From positions 51,083,992 through 51,147,991 of the forward strand of contig NC_053142.1 in NCBI RefSeq assembly GCF_016808335.1: a stretch of 64,000 nucleotides of DNA. Reading direction: 5' to 3'. The stretch is from Panicum virgatum (lineage: Eukaryota; Streptophyta; Magnoliopsida; Poales; Poaceae). The translations under genes were made by a program, and so were the position numbers. The number at the start of each line of letters is the position of its first letter. The stretch's first letter is position 1. This document shows, piece after piece, positions 10,774 to 23,679 of the stretch. The notes beneath the pieces were generated by a model. It had not been told where the DNA came from, did no database searches, and saw nothing but the letters and a program-made list of their open reading frames with translations.

Positions 10774-12329
10774 ATGGCGAGCTCGCTGGCCCGCCTGGGG
10801 GCGGCGCTGCCCCGCGCGCGCCCGCGTGCCGCGTCAAGTGTCCTGACACCGGGGCGGTGGGACGCCGCGGCTCTCGGCGCCTCCCGCCGCGCCGCGCTGA
10901 ATGGTAAGAGCAATCTACAAATCTCCTTACCCTGGTTTCGTTATTAGGCATTAGCGATGAGAGGAGATTGGGGGGTCGTTCACTCGTGCTTACTCATGAA
11001 TTGTGATCTAGGGGGCCGGGGATTGGTGAGTCGTGCACTCGTGCTTACGCATTAATCGTGTTGTGATCAAGTCTTCGAAGTAGCAGTAGGTTGTTGGTGT
11101 TGCTTTTTTTTTTAATTTTGGCGAGGAGAGCTGCTTGTTTGTGATGCTGTGTTGCTTGATCTCGCGCGCTCTGACACATTATCTGATCGTTGGGAGATCA
11201 TGCGTGCAAAGTGATTCTGATAGGAACTCTAATGAGTAGTATGTTGAGGGTTGATGAAGCCTATGAAACTATTCCATTTTTTGTTCCCCCATACCAAAAA
11301 AAAAAAAACTATTATCAGGTCTATGCTTTTATACTGTTGATCAGATTATTAAACATGAATTGAACCTCAGTTGGCAGATGCCAAGTTCACTCCGACGTGA
11401 AAGTAGCTCCTACATCGGACCTGAAGGATGGAGACAACTCATCTAAAAATTGGAGGATCAAGATGCTCTACGATGGTGATTGCCCACTCTGTATGCGTGA
11501 GGTATGACGCACAAGTTGCAACAAATGGTTCCTGGGATATTTTTTCTATGTTATGCCACAGCACAATCAATGGTGTCTAAAATATTCTGAATGTAGTGAT
11601 ATGTTCGTCCTGTTTTCTTTATGAGTACCTTCACCAGAGAGATGATTAGTGGGTGCCTAATCAATTGTTGGGGGTAGGCAGCTATGAGCTCACCGATAAT
11701 TGGAGAGAACAAATTAACCAACCCCTGCGGTACATTTATTCCTGTGTGAAATCATGTGACATTTGTGTTCTAAAATGCCTTATCCTGTCAGTTTGTATAC
11801 CTTGGTAGAAATTTTATGATAAGTTCCTCACATGATTTTTAATTTCTTCTCTCAGAAATTTCACCAGATATATGCTTTACCTTATATTTAAGAATTTCAG
11901 CTGAGATACCTGAAACTCATGTCTTCAGGGACATTCAATAAAGACCATGGAACTCAGAACCAGGAACCTTAACATTTTAGGACCCTCTCACCAGCATTAG
12001 CTATGCTATGAGCATGTGCTTATGTGCAGCACTATATCATGCAATTCAGATACGTTGACTTATTTTGAGTTATTTGGATAGATTTTCTTCACTTATGATG
12101 TTAGTTATGGCCAAAACAATAGACTACCATCGTGTTGATACAGATTGCAGGCTAGCAGCAACTAAATTTGCTTGTACTTATACTCATGTTTTGTACAGGT
12201 AAACATGCTGAGAGAAAGAAATAAATCCTATGGAGCAATAAAATTCGTTGACATAAGCTCGGAAGATTACTCTCCAAATGACAATCAGGGACTTGATTAT
12301 GAAACTGTGCGTATGACTCCAATTTACAC

Positions 12330-12406
<77 letters not shown>

Positions 12407-14283
12407 CCTTAGTTTATGCTTTCTCATGAATGAAATTTATCATCTCATGTTTGGTTTCCTAAATGCTATGGTGCAAAACTAATGAGTTGCTTGGCATGGC
12501 ACACACCACGGAAATCTCTAGCAATTTTTGGCATGCACTGAAGACTGCAAAAATTCTCAACGCCCACTGAAAAACATTGGATTTTGACCTTTCCTGTCCT
12601 TGCATAAGTCCGTGCTTCTGAAGTTTTTCTGGCAGCCATTTTGTACCAGGAACTGCTGTTCTGAACTTCTGATACTTCAACTATTTATGTTTGTAAATTC
12701 CTGATGGTGCTTATCACGTTAATTTCCGTGCTTCTATGCTTGCTCAAAAAGTGGAAACCAGTATTAAAGCACGTTGATAGTCTGATGTATTACAAAATAT
12801 TGCTTGGTTCCTGTAATTTAGTTTCTCGGAGAGTATAGGAGCGCAACTCTTCAATGTATCATGTGCTTTTGTTTATCTTTTCTCAATCAATTTATTTTAT
12901 GCTTTTCAGGCCATGGGGAGAATACATGCCATTCTTTCAGATGGAACTATCGTCACAGATGTTGAGGTAGGACATTAATATTATTTATGTCTTGAAGTTT
13001 TGTGGGATTGTCCTTTTCCAGAAACAGAGGCTACCAGCTTGCTGACGGATAACTAGGATTATAAAATGGAAATATTCTGCAGCTAATGAAAGGCATGAAT
13101 TAGACCTGAAATTAATAAATGAGTAGAAGTTTCACTACCACAGTCCTGTAATACATCTGTTTCTCCTCCTGTGGTCACTTAAATTCTCTGTGTTGGTATG
13201 TAAATGCAAGCTTTTGTCCTTGTTGATGAGTTTATACCATGTTAAAACACCAAGATTGTTATCTTTAATGTTAAAACTCAGGTACTAAAAATTACTTGAT
13301 CAAGTCCAATGCAATCTTTCACGCAGAGCTTGTAGTCATAGACTGTTACAGTAATTGTGCTAACTGTAGCGAATCATGTGCTAACTAATTTTCCGTTGAA
13401 GTTAAATCTGACCTTATCTTAAAGAATTAATTTGTCCCAATCTAGAAAAAAATATTTCCAAATTATTGCGCCAACCGAGAAAAGTACAAGTGTAATACTA
13501 AACAAAATAAAAGGCTGTTCTTATGGGCCTCTGCAGAATTTCGCCATATTTAATCTGAGCATCAATAATGCTTTATGCTAATATTTGTTGCATCATAATT
13601 GCAGGCGTTTAGAAGACTGTACGAGGAAGTAGGACTTGGATGGGTTTATGCTGTTACTAAGTATGAACCTGTAAGTTCACACTTACAGAGAGCAGAACAT
13701 AGGATCATCTTGTTTCCTTCATTTCAGAGGATTACCGTTGAGCTGCTCGATTTTTATATTCTAGTAGCAGTCTAGTAGAATTTTTTTCCCCAAATTACAT
13801 AACATAAGTTTTATCTTTGCATGACATTTATACTTCTTTTATTCATCTTCTTCTAATACTCTGCAGGTAGCTACCATGGCAAATGCAGTATATGGTGTGT
13901 GGGCAAAATACCGTATGCAAATTACAGGTATAACCAGTAAGAAAAAACACATGGTTAATTTGTGACAATGTTTTTCCAGCTGTTGTGGTTGTATGATCAA
14001 AGCCATTTTAATGAAATTAACTGCAAATAAAGTGTACTGAACTTTTTGCATTTTCTTGAACAAAATTGGTCATTATTTTGTCCTACTATGGCAGGTCGAC
14101 CTCCGCTAGAAGAGATTATGGCATCCCGAAAAGCTGCAGTAAGTTGGCCCTCTAGTCATGACTCATCGTTTCCTCTGCCAATCATGCTGGCTGCGTGAAT
14201 GCACATATCAGCGGCTTCAGTTTGCTGACCTCTTTGTTCCTCCGCAGGGCGAATGTAAAGATGACAAAGTATGCAAGATGTGA
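10774..14283 (+). CDS. DCC-family (DUF393) thiol-disulfide oxidoreductase-like protein
   Basis: Eight exons give 210 residues: 10774-10903, 11371-11501, 12199-12306, 12910-12966, 13605-13670, 13867-13927, 14095-14138 and 14248-14283. All introns are GT-AG and the phases agree. Exon 2 must use the acceptor ending at 11370; the AG a few bases downstream would bring in a stop. Residues 1-45 are rich in Arg and Ala and poor in acidic residues, which suggests an organelle transit peptide. The hallmark YDGDCPLCMRE is at 77-87 with a CxxC pair at 81/84. It is followed by IKFVDISS, AMGRIHAILSDG and GLGWVYAVTKYEP, as in plant DCC proteins. Such proteins are predicted to have a thioredoxin-like fold, but the physiological role is not established. 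The gene converges on PTOX, with 668 bp between stop codons. Confidence 0.93.
12332..12404 (+). repeat. (TG)n microsatellite in intron 3 of the DCC gene
   Basis: A perfect dinucleotide run of 73 bases (about 36 TG units) starts 25 bases after the exon 3 donor (12306/12307). Being so long and pure it is likely to be length-polymorphic between accessions. Confidence 0.97.
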
Positions 14284-14951
14284 GCCTGAAATTGTTGGTC
14301 GACCTGCTACATTGCTCGGTTCTAGCTAATAGCTATGCTTAGATAGGCACATACACCGATAATCTTAACGCTAAAGATAATCGCAGTGATATGAAATGAA
14401 TCGAGGACGGCTTATACAACAGTTTGTTGAAGTAAATAATGATGCAACTGTACACTGTAACCATTCGATGGAAAAGACACTGTAAATGCCATTTTACGGT
14501 GAAAAGTTCCATGGACTGTTCTCGTTTTTATCTTCACCTCTGGCGTCTGGTGAGGGATGGACCGTGCCTCCTGATCATGGGAGTCATTTACGATGCCTTT
14601 TGGACATTGTGCTCTTGAGTTTACGATGCAACAAGATTGCAGCGATTTAAAATCACATTGACATCACAACAAGCGATTCGGCTTGAATTGACATCTTATT
14701 CCCTTGCTTGTGATGATTAGTTCATCAAGTCGGAAAGGTAGCTTTGGCATCTTTTCAAACGTAAGACATTTGATTGTGTTGGATATTGCATCTACACTGA
14801 CTTCTGTAATATATGGCACAGAATTAAAAAAAATAACTGTAGGACGACTATTTCCTAATTTTATAAGGGGAAAAGAAAAAAGCAAAATGAATATCATCAA
14901 AATTTTGTATACTATAATGAGTGAAAACACAAAAGATACAGTTCTCGGCCT

Positions 14952-17395
14952 TTACTTTGTAAGCGACTTTTTCACACAATCCACGATACCTTCACAATCA
15001 TTCTCGGGTATTACACATTCCGTATCAGCTTCTGAGCAGTTCTGTGTTGAGTGAGGAGAGCGAAGATTTCCATGCGTTTGACAGGCCTTCATAGTCTTGC
15101 AGTGCTCTGCCTCATCGTCTCGTATATTGACAAATACATCATACAAGTTATCTGAAATGGAATATGGGAAACAATGAGCACTTGCATAGTCTTTGGCAGC
15201 GAAATAGATGGGCCAACCCAAATATCTTGTTAATGCTGTACAAATAATTCAAACCAGACGACCCTAATCCAGTAAACAAGGATCAAAATTGAGATTATGG
15301 ACCCTAAATTATGTCTGTCTCACTAACAGGTGGTAACCAAGACTTTTAAAATGAATTTGTAATCCTATTAGATAGAGTAGTGAGACTAATTTCACAAAGT
15401 ACAGCTAACATGGAACTCTTCCAACCTTCTGAAATGTAAATAAAAAGAAACAAGGGAAATACAGCTGTAGAGGGGGACAAATTGAGAATGACAAATTTAC
15501 CTATTTTAGGCCTTCTTGAACATGGAACTCTTGCTGTCTGAAACTCATCTGAGAGGACAAAACAGTATAAGCAATTAGCACAGATATCAATAAATGATGA
15601 ATGCATTAAGAAAGACAGGCCCATGAAAGGGCTTACCAAATAAATAAAGGTCCTCGTTCAGGTAATAGTTTAGAGCTGCCTCTGGAGCTGGTAGTCTTTT
15701 CAACTCCTCTGTTGAAAGGAAACATATAGTTTACATTATCAAATTGGAACTGCAGGCAAAATGATTTGGCAGCTTTTCTAATTACAAGGTGGATCTGACA
15801 TAGGTCTTTTAAAAAAAAAGAAGCCATTAAGCCATAAATTGTTTGAATAAGAGGAATTGCTTGGGAAAAAAGGCTATGTTGTTGTAATGGGTAGAAATGA
15901 TTTTAGGGTAACTAGGTAGAAGGGTGATGGCTCAAAATCGAAACGATTTGCCCCTCACTGCTTCACATGAACGAAAATATAATACCATGTGTCCATGTTC
16001 CATGACCAGAAGATCGTACAAAAAGCTCATTAAAGCAGTATTACCTTCATGGAGCTTTAGAAACTTGTCATAAGTTGAATACGCATGCCTCTCCACACAT
16101 TCAGAAAAATGATCTGTATTTTGATGCATGGGTACAAGCATTATATCATCTGAAATGAATATGGTAATAGAGAACAGGCTTTTGTTTCAAAATTGGTTAA
16201 GAGTTCTTACATGCCATTCTTGGGCTCAGCATGTACATCCCAACAGTCATGAAGTAGTAAAAAAATGCCATGAACCGAGCAAGGAAACGATCAATCCATA
16301 ACGCGTTGCCACCCAATTCCTGATATGAGGCAACAAGGGCTTAATGATAAGTAGGATGAACTCATTTATAGAAAGAACCTGACAATTAGTATAGAAAAAC
16401 AGAATACACAAACAAATAGAACAAAAGGAAGGCACACTAGAACTTTCACACAACACAAAATTGAAGCTCTTAGGCACATGAAATTTACTATTGCAAAGGA
16501 AAGTTGGAGGCATACCTCCATGATTAGGAGGTGATGGAACTCATTCCAGCTTTCAGCAAAGTGAACCTTTATATAATCAGCTCTCCTCCACCAGCCAAAG
16601 GTTTCATACATGTGAAGCACCGATATAAATGCTGTTGACAACCAAGCAGACTTAAAACAAGCACTGCAATGATGCCGTAAAAATCAACGCTGCGAAACTT
16701 ATAGGGAACCTTCAGGCCATTGCAAGCATACAAAACGGAGCCCTCACCAAAATACGGCACCCTAGCAATCGTCTCCAGCACAAAAAATCTGGCGTAGTTC
16801 CGATCCCGGTAAACACCATCAAGTACCATGATCACCGACTCCTGCAGAACGAAGAGCATTCAAAACCATCTGAGATGTATGGATATACAACATCGGAACC
16901 AGGATTGCAGTGATTTTGAGAGGGGAGCTGAATTATGCTGGAAATTTGGGTGGGTGCTACTTGTATTACCGTGAGGAAGATGTTGACCGACTGCTCGAGC
17001 TTGACCGCCCAGCTCTCGTCCGAGGGAACCATCGGGTCGTCCGCTCCGTCCAGCGGCGCGGCCTCCCTCGCGCGGAAGGACTCCTCGACGGGCGCCTCCG
17101 TCTGCTGCTTCTCCCGCTGCGTCTTTATCGCCTCCGCGCGGGAGCTCCTCCTCCTGCACAACAGCACAAGCCCAAGCCGGGGGTTGCAGCAAACGAACAC
17201 TAGCACGAGGAAGGAGGATCGAATCAGATCGCGGCGGGGTCGGCGCGGTTACCACGAGGCGACGGGGCCGAGGCGCGGGGCTGCACCGGCGCGGAGCGGG
17301 AGGAAGCCGGGAGCGGGCCGCGGCGGCGGCGAGCGGGCGGGGCCGGGCTTGGCGGACAACGCCGCCGGGAGGGGCGAGGCGGAGGCCACCGCCAT
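14952..17395 (-). CDS. PTOX: Plastid terminal oxidase, chloroplastic (IMMUTANS)
   Basis: Nine exons encode 344 residues: 17395-17253, 17153-16970, 16841-16748, 16631-16516, 16319-16211, 16113-16045, 15708-15637, 15548-15501 and 15151-14952. PTOX is a di-iron plastoquinol:oxygen oxidoreductase on the stromal face of thylakoids. It serves carotenoid desaturation and chlororespiration. Visible landmarks are a Ser/Pro/Ala-rich transit peptide (1 to about 50) and the iron-ligand regions [37 protein letters not shown] and [10 protein letters not shown]. Exon 8 encodes the 16-residue [15 protein letters not shown] segment that distinguishes PTOX from mitochondrial alternative oxidases. All six Glu/His ligand motifs are present, so the protein should be functional. 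The start at 17395 is chosen for transit-peptide character; an upstream in-frame Met at 17668 lies in a poorly conserved, Pro-rich extension. Confidence 0.96.
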
Positions 17396-18434
17396 GCTGG
17401 CGCCTGCGAGCCCGTGTGGGTTTTGGGAGGTTCGGGGGAGTGGAAATGGGGATGTGAGCCGTGCGGCGCGGGAGTGCGGGACGGCGCGGCGCGGCACGGC
17501 AGCGAGCGGCGCGGAAGGGGAGGGAGGGAGACGGGGAGTGGCCGGGCTTGGGTATATTCGCGGTGCCGGCCGCTGTTTCCCGTGCTTTGTCGCGACGCGC
17601 ACGGCGGAAGGAACCGGCTGTTTGCTGGCTGGCGGCAGCCGCGGCTCCACGGAGGAGGCGCGCGTCACGGTGGCTGCGGGGGACGGGACGGGTAAGAAGT
17701 CTGCAGGATTGATGGGGCGGTGCCGACTCCCACTGCCTGGCCAGTGGCTTTGTTTGGTTGATTGATCTCGTTCGCTAGTGGCGCGAGTTCGTGCCGTGGC
17801 GCGAATGCGCTCCGTTACTTTTTTTTTTCTGCGAATGCGGCCGCGCCTTCTGTCCTGTGTTGGCTTGGACGGTCGCCGATGCTGGGGTGTCTCGTCGTCT
17901 TTGGGCGTTTCCGTTAAGTCGAACGGGAGGAGGCACGAGCGGCATGATCAGACCACACCATCCCCGGATAGCACAGCCATGCCTGCGGCACGGCTGACTA
18001 GCCGAGTTCTGCAAACACGATTCGATATAATATGTTCCAGCTCGTATAACGTAACGTTCTGGTGCACAGGGCAGCACCGCAGCACAGATCTAAGATAGTA
18101 AAAATGACAAGGCAATATGAAACAGCACTAAGTCAGAAACATCTGGCTGCACAAGGCTGTCCAAATTCTCAAAATAGCATGCCAGAAAGGTTACAGTATA
18201 ACTAGTACTATGAGCAAACGGAATACCACTAGCCACAGTAGACAGGTTGCCTGTCTACCATCAATCAATTGTTTTTCTCAGCGTCACAGCTGCATCCGCT
18301 AATTGCGTGCATTATGACCTTAATGCCTGCAAAAATGAACCACCATTGGGCTGGCTACTTCATATGGTCTGCTCTAGAGCATATGGACTACGCATCAGTA
18401 ACTTCACATCATAGTCCATCTATGTATATATAGA
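17396..18434. other. PTOX upstream region and 3' flank of the two-span protein gene
   Basis: The first 350 bases are GC-rich and presumably contain the PTOX promoter and leader (minus strand). The rest is AT-richer and includes the 3' UTR of the membrane-protein gene that ends at 18435. Overlapping ORFs in the GC-rich part look like compositional shadows. Confidence 0.4.
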
Positions 18435-21400
18435 TCATGCACTGCCCGCTGCTGGCTGAGCAGTATTGCTAACATTCGCAGATACCCTGCTGCTTGAGGG
18501 GGCATCCGTGCCTTGATCCAACGATCGATGAGCGTCCTCGCTCTTGTTCTTGGACGCTCTTCTGAGCCTGTTTTTGAGTCTATTGAATGGCCGCCAGTGC
18601 CATCTACTGTGCGATTTCATGTGACCCATCAGCTTTTGTTGCTCCCTTCGGAAGGCCCGTCGAGCATACCAAGCGCCACCACGCCATCCTAGGGCGTACC
18701 TGACAGTTCCAGAATAACAAATTTAGGCCAATACAAAGTTGCAAATAATTGTTCAGTGTGTACAGTGCACTGTGCAGTTGAAAATAACTGGCAGTATGAA
18801 ATAGTTATAACTTATAACACTTGATGCTGCTCTGAAGTTGAAAACACAAAAGCAACCAAAAGCTAGAATTAGAGTAAATATACTCCTCTACCTTACACAT
18901 CAATGAATCAAGTACCAATTTTGATACCTTATGGTCAGTGGGAACCCACGCATGTATCAAGTACAGGGCATATTGATATAAGCTTATGGAGCCTTAGAGC
19001 ACTATAACTTATGTAAAAACTGACATGCCAGGTCGTAGAATAAATTACAGAAACTCAAAGGGTGGTAGTATCCAACTGAACTGGATAGTAGCAAAGAAAG
19101 AGGCGAATTGAAATATAAACATCAAGAACATACCCAACCACCATTGTGGTCATCGCTGTGGCTACACAGGCTGGCGTGCTAATATTGCTGGAAGTGACAA
19201 TCTTTTTTATCTCTTCATGTTCAGCTTTCTGATTATTCTTCAGCTGGTAACAGATCAAGAAATGGTAGAATATAAATATAAGTGAACTACAATACTCAAA
19301 ATATTTCTGGAAGTCAAGAGGCAAAAACAAAGTACAAGTGGGAAAGTAGGTAATGATCCAATCATTATAAAATTTGTAGGCAAGGTAGTGCAAGATAAAG
19401 ATCTAAACCACCATTTTTTTTTTCCTTTTGCTGAGGTCTCGAGTGTATGGTTAATGTAGTCACCAGCAACATCAGAATGCACCATAAATTGAAAATTAGA
19501 AACAGAACGAAATAGATAGACATAGTGAAGAGCAAGGAAGCATGTTATCCTTATTAACAGCATAGCATGGTACGTTGCGCTGGAATACTAGGTGTGCCTT
19601 AAGGTGGTATTGTAATCTGTGGTGGACTGGTGGTTCCCCTTCAGAGACATTGTTTTACACTTCCTTTAATATGGGGAATTTGACTATAAGACACTAGCAA
19701 AATGTGCTCTGTCTTAAATTTTCTTGTCAAAGAACTGCCCTACACTCCAACAGACAAGGAGGGGAATAACAGTACACTACAGCCAAATCACGCAAAAGAA
19801 TCTCAAGACCAATTTTCCTGTTTAATATAATAGACAGTTATCCTGAATGTTTGTTCCATTAAAAAAAAATGCTACAGTGGAATAACAAACAGCACTGAAG
19901 CACGTGTCCAATCTCCTATGTTCTGATATTTGCACCTACTACTTTCAGCTTCCCAAAAATTAAGTCAAGAGAAGTGAGTATCATAAACAGGTGGTGAAGA
20001 TGCTACACTGTATTCAAAGAGTAACTAAGAAAGTTCCAATGTTATTTCTTCTGTGTGGGTGCGTTTGTGTTGAGTTTTGTTACTCTTCGTTTTGAAAATG
20101 TGTTCCCGCACTGGTGCTCTCCCTTTAATACAAAGATACACAGCTACCCTACATGTTCAAGAAAAAAACAGGATTTCAGCTAAATAGCTTACAGAAGATT
20201 CAATTGCCTCAAGCCTCCTATCAATCCTTGCTTGCTGCACATGGCGGAGTGAATAACCTGTAGTGCGAAAATTCACATTATAAATTAGAATATTATGTAT
20301 CCTCTTAACAAAGATACCAAAAAAAAACATGGGTAGCAACGTGATACATTACAAATGACACAGCAAAAATGGGCATTAGTCACATTATCCTTTGTTATGA
20401 CCACAATGCAGTACAAAGAGAAACTCTTAATTGAATACACAAGTGACGCAACTTCAATTTTATCAATAAATGCTTGAATCGATCAACATCAACTAACAAG
20501 AGGGTGGAAACCAGATCTCATCACAGTTCAGAAAATTTATCAATATATGTTTGAATGGATCAACAACGAGTCACTAGAGTCCAGAGGGTGGAAAGCAGAT
20601 ATGATCACAGTTTAGAACATCCTCCCGTTCATTAGTTTTGGGGGTCAGGTGGGATGCTAGACTGCTAGTGGGGCCTCCTATTTCAAAAATTTATTGAATA
20701 AACAGATAAATATCATACATACCTAATTCTGATTTTGCTCAACAATTATCATACAATTAAACTGGGGGGTTGACAAAGAATCTAACAGCAAAGGCTGATT
20801 ATATTTTCCCAAGCCTAACCCATATGGTCTTAGGAAAAATGCGAGACAAATTGATTCAAAGTTTCCCAGCTCAACCTCGCTGCAGAATGCCAGAAACAAC
20901 TGCTTGATAACAGTTCTGAGTTAGACGTACCCTGACCCCTCCCCGAGTGAGCCTGAACAAAGCTGTGGTCGCATATAAGCTGCACGATTTCAGCACTCTT
21001 ATAACTACAGGTAAAGTGACTGAATGACCCAGCCTGATGAATCAAGCTGAACTACGAGCCACTAGATTTTCACGCATAACCCACCGAATAATGACCAATA
21101 CTGAAACCTAGCAACTGCTGAACTGCCAAGCACGAAGCTGCAGGAAGGAATGAGCATACCGGCCCACGCCGTGAGGACGGAGGCGACGGAGGTGCCAACG
21201 GTGAAGACGATGCGGTGGCTCTCGAACACTTGCTGCGGCCATCGGACGAGCACGCGCGTCAGCGAAGCGACCGAAATCACAGTAGATTCGGGGGCATTAG
21301 GGAGGGGCGGCTAGGTCGTCAGTCGTCACCTTGGTGGAGAAGAAGGTGTCGCGGACGGCGGCCCAGGAGTTGGACGCCCGCCTCCGGATGTTGGGGAGCG

Positions 21401-21443
21401 TGAGCAGCGCGCGCCCCGCGCCGCCCAGCCGGCGCACCACCAT
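18435..21443 (-). CDS. Uncharacterised plant protein with two predicted membrane spans
   Basis: Five exons give 208 residues: 21443-21330, 21232-21160, 20257-20193, 19243-19134 and 18699-18435. All introns are GT-AG and phases close exactly. Residues 1-38 are Arg-rich without acidic residues except one Asp near the end (LGGAGRALLTLPNIRRRAS), which fits a mitochondrial or plastid presequence. A first hydrophobic segment lies at about 45-63 (IVFTVGTSVASVLTAWAG). A charged, probably helical stretch follows (RHVQQARIDRRLEAIESS, then KNNQKAEHEEIKKIV). A second hydrophobic segment lies at about 108-125 (CVATAMTTMVVGYALGW). The tail from about 130 is basic, then Ser/Asp-rich. I do not recognise the family. 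The layout suggests an organelle or endomembrane hairpin protein with a coiled segment between two spans. Confidence 0.75.
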
Positions 21444-21845
21444 CGCCCCCGATCTCGGCGCTTCTCGCCTTTCCGGGGTTGTTTCTGGCTTCTGCTCTGT
21501 CTATGTGGTGGGGGGTTCGCGTGTTTTCGGGCGGATTCGGGAGGCCAGCGGCCGAGTCGGCTTTGATTGCTTGGCTCCTTCTTGTTCCTCCGGCTCCGCT
21601 CCTCCCCACGGCGGAGGGAGCGCGACCAACTTGCGTGGCACGAAACGAAGGGCCGCCGGTGATGGTCGGCAAGGAACTCTGGTGGCGAGGTGCGTCCTGC
21701 GCGTATCGGAACCGTATTGTTACCGGCTTATATTAGAAATAGAAAGAAGAAAAGGAAGAAGGGTTCGTATTTGAATTCTGAATCGCTATGTTTGTACTTT
21801 GTACTCGCTCCAACGTGCTTCAATCGTTACAAATCATAAATCGTT
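21444..21845. other. Upstream region of the two-span protein gene
   Basis: This holds the GC-rich 5' flank of the minus-strand membrane-protein gene. It presumably contains its promoter and leader. No independent gene is supported. Confidence 0.35.
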
Positions 21846-22500
21846 TGAACTTTTAAATTTATGCAATATTTATTACACACCAAGATATACAATGCATCTA
21901 AATACGATATAAATTATTTATCTAAAAAGCTAATCCAATTTGAAACAGATGCGGTGGTAAAAAAATGCTGCCAAATTTTGGTAACTCGAAGACGATCAAA
22001 TGCATCATTCGTCATGTGTCGATGGCTATTTCGTACATTTTCATGTGGATGTGAATCCTCATTGGTTACAGAGAGAGAGGAGACTAACTTGAAAGCGGAC
22101 CGGCTGTAGTTATGCAGAGGCATCGGAGGAAGGCAAAGAAGCAAATAATGGCATAATCATCTCGTGTGATTGAGATGTAAATGCACCAGTACTACACCCA
22201 ACCACTCGCTGATCGACTGAAACCGGCTCTTATAAGAAATGGCACATCGCGTACACACAGCCTGCTACCGTAGTCGATACTCATCCAAAGTTCCAAACGA
22301 TCGTGTACGTAGCTGGTTCTCTTATCACACACCACATAGCTTCTTCTTCCTCCGGTTAACACCAACGACACGCAACGCAATGCGATGGAGTCAGGGGTGC
22401 TGCCGTGCTGGGAAGAGGAGGCGTCGGGAACTGCTTCTGTCTTGGGAGGAGGCGCTCCTGCATTGGGCCTCATTGGTTTCACGAATGAGCCAACCTAGCT
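21846..22500 (+). repeat. Copy 1 of a duplicated promoter-like segment with short ORF
   Basis: This segment is similar along most of its length to 23680-24350. Shared landmarks are ATTACACACCAAGATAT near the start, CCAGTACTACACCCAAC, TATAAGAAA (TATA-like) and a short plus-strand ORF. The ORF begins MESG at 22385, contains WEEEASGTASV and stops after about 37 codons. The arrangement (TATA-like motif, about 150-bp leader, ATG) suggests the 5' end of a gene copied twice and then truncated. I do not recognise the product. Confidence 0.5.
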
Positions 22501-23679
22501 CGCACGGTCACGCCGTGGTGGTTGAGCTGAAGAACCAAGCTCCGAGAAAAATGGGCGCATAGCTTTGTTCTGGGATTCCAGGACCTGGGTAAATCGTCAT
22601 GCTCCCCACACCTGTATAAGTTAGCATGGAGGATGGGTCTAACGGTTAGAGAGGAGGTCGAGAATCAAACATGGACGAGAGGGCTATGGTGGATGTCTAC
22701 AGCTACAGACATGGCAGAGTTTGGGCCGCTTTTGGAAATGAGCGACTCCTAATCTACTCGACTGCGTGTTGTCGTGCGTCCGATTGGATATAGCCTAATA
22801 CACAATGACTCGAGATTTATACTGATTCAGACAAAAATGTCCTACGTCCAATTTGGTGGTTCACTATTCGTGTTGCTCCAATCCTGGTGCTCAAGAGAGA
22901 GATGAAGAGTTACAACTAAGTAAGATGAACTAGAGTTTTAGAGCATGGAGACTAAATGAGCTCTCTCTTCTTATGCGGAGGACCTTCCCTTTTATAGTCA
23001 AGGAAAGCCCCCTTACAATAAAACTATCGTGTTGCCAAAGAAAAGGTATAACAACCGGCTTTGTTGGATGGGGCTTCCTTCTTTTTTGGTTGGAGTTGAG
23101 CTTGTCAGTCGGAGCGTACGGGTGGCGCCCGACATGAGCCCTTCATAATTAGTGATTGTCTCTATTCGTCGTGCCTCGTCAGTCGGAGGGGTGCCTTGTC
23201 ATTCACCTTGGTGATGGCGTGTTGGTGGTATGGCCACAATGACATCATGCTAGTGGCATTGAGCTGATATGGCCATAATGACATCATGCTAGTGGCGTTG
23301 AGCTGACAACTCTCTGCTCCGTCCACTCCCAAAGATGAGCACATAGAAAAAGTGTGCCCTGTCATAATAATGGGCGACACTATTGCCCCCACGAGGGAGT
23401 GGTTGGATATTATTGTGGCTTTGACTGGGGTGCTGGTCTTTTTCCACTTATGCCTTCTCGAGTGGATTTTACCAAGGCTTTACGTGTGGACAAAGTTTGT
23501 CCTCTTTGGTTGGTGTTGTGTCCCGTGGGAGGTAAAGGTCAGTCGGAGCGCTCAGTCAGGGAACGACGCGATTGGTTTTTATTTGGCTATGCTGGTTTCT
23601 CCAGTTTGTCACTTTATGGGAAGTGGTACATGATGTACATTTTTTTGAGTTGCCAGATTAGATCACTTGGAAGTGGACA
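22501..23679. other. Intervening sequence between the duplicated segments; likely degenerate retroelement DNA
   Basis: No intact gene is visible. The stretch contains TTTTATAGTC-type and G/T-rich sequence resembling decayed LTR-retrotransposon DNA. A 39-bp tandem repeat of two units (23231-23308) is built on GACATCATGCTAGTGGC. I could not find paired LTR ends. Confidence 0.35.

Noticed and set aside
11375..11378. Alternative acceptor for DCC exon 2 at TTGGCAG
   Set aside because: Using it brings an in-frame TGA within eight codons; the upstream acceptor ending at 11370 keeps the frame and the family sequence.
12172..12429. Overlapping ORFs encoding Cys-Val or His-Thr repeats
   Set aside because: They translate the TG microsatellite of an intron.
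17396..17765. Long ORFs on both strands upstream of PTOX
   Set aside because: GC-rich leader or promoter sequence with no conserved protein features.
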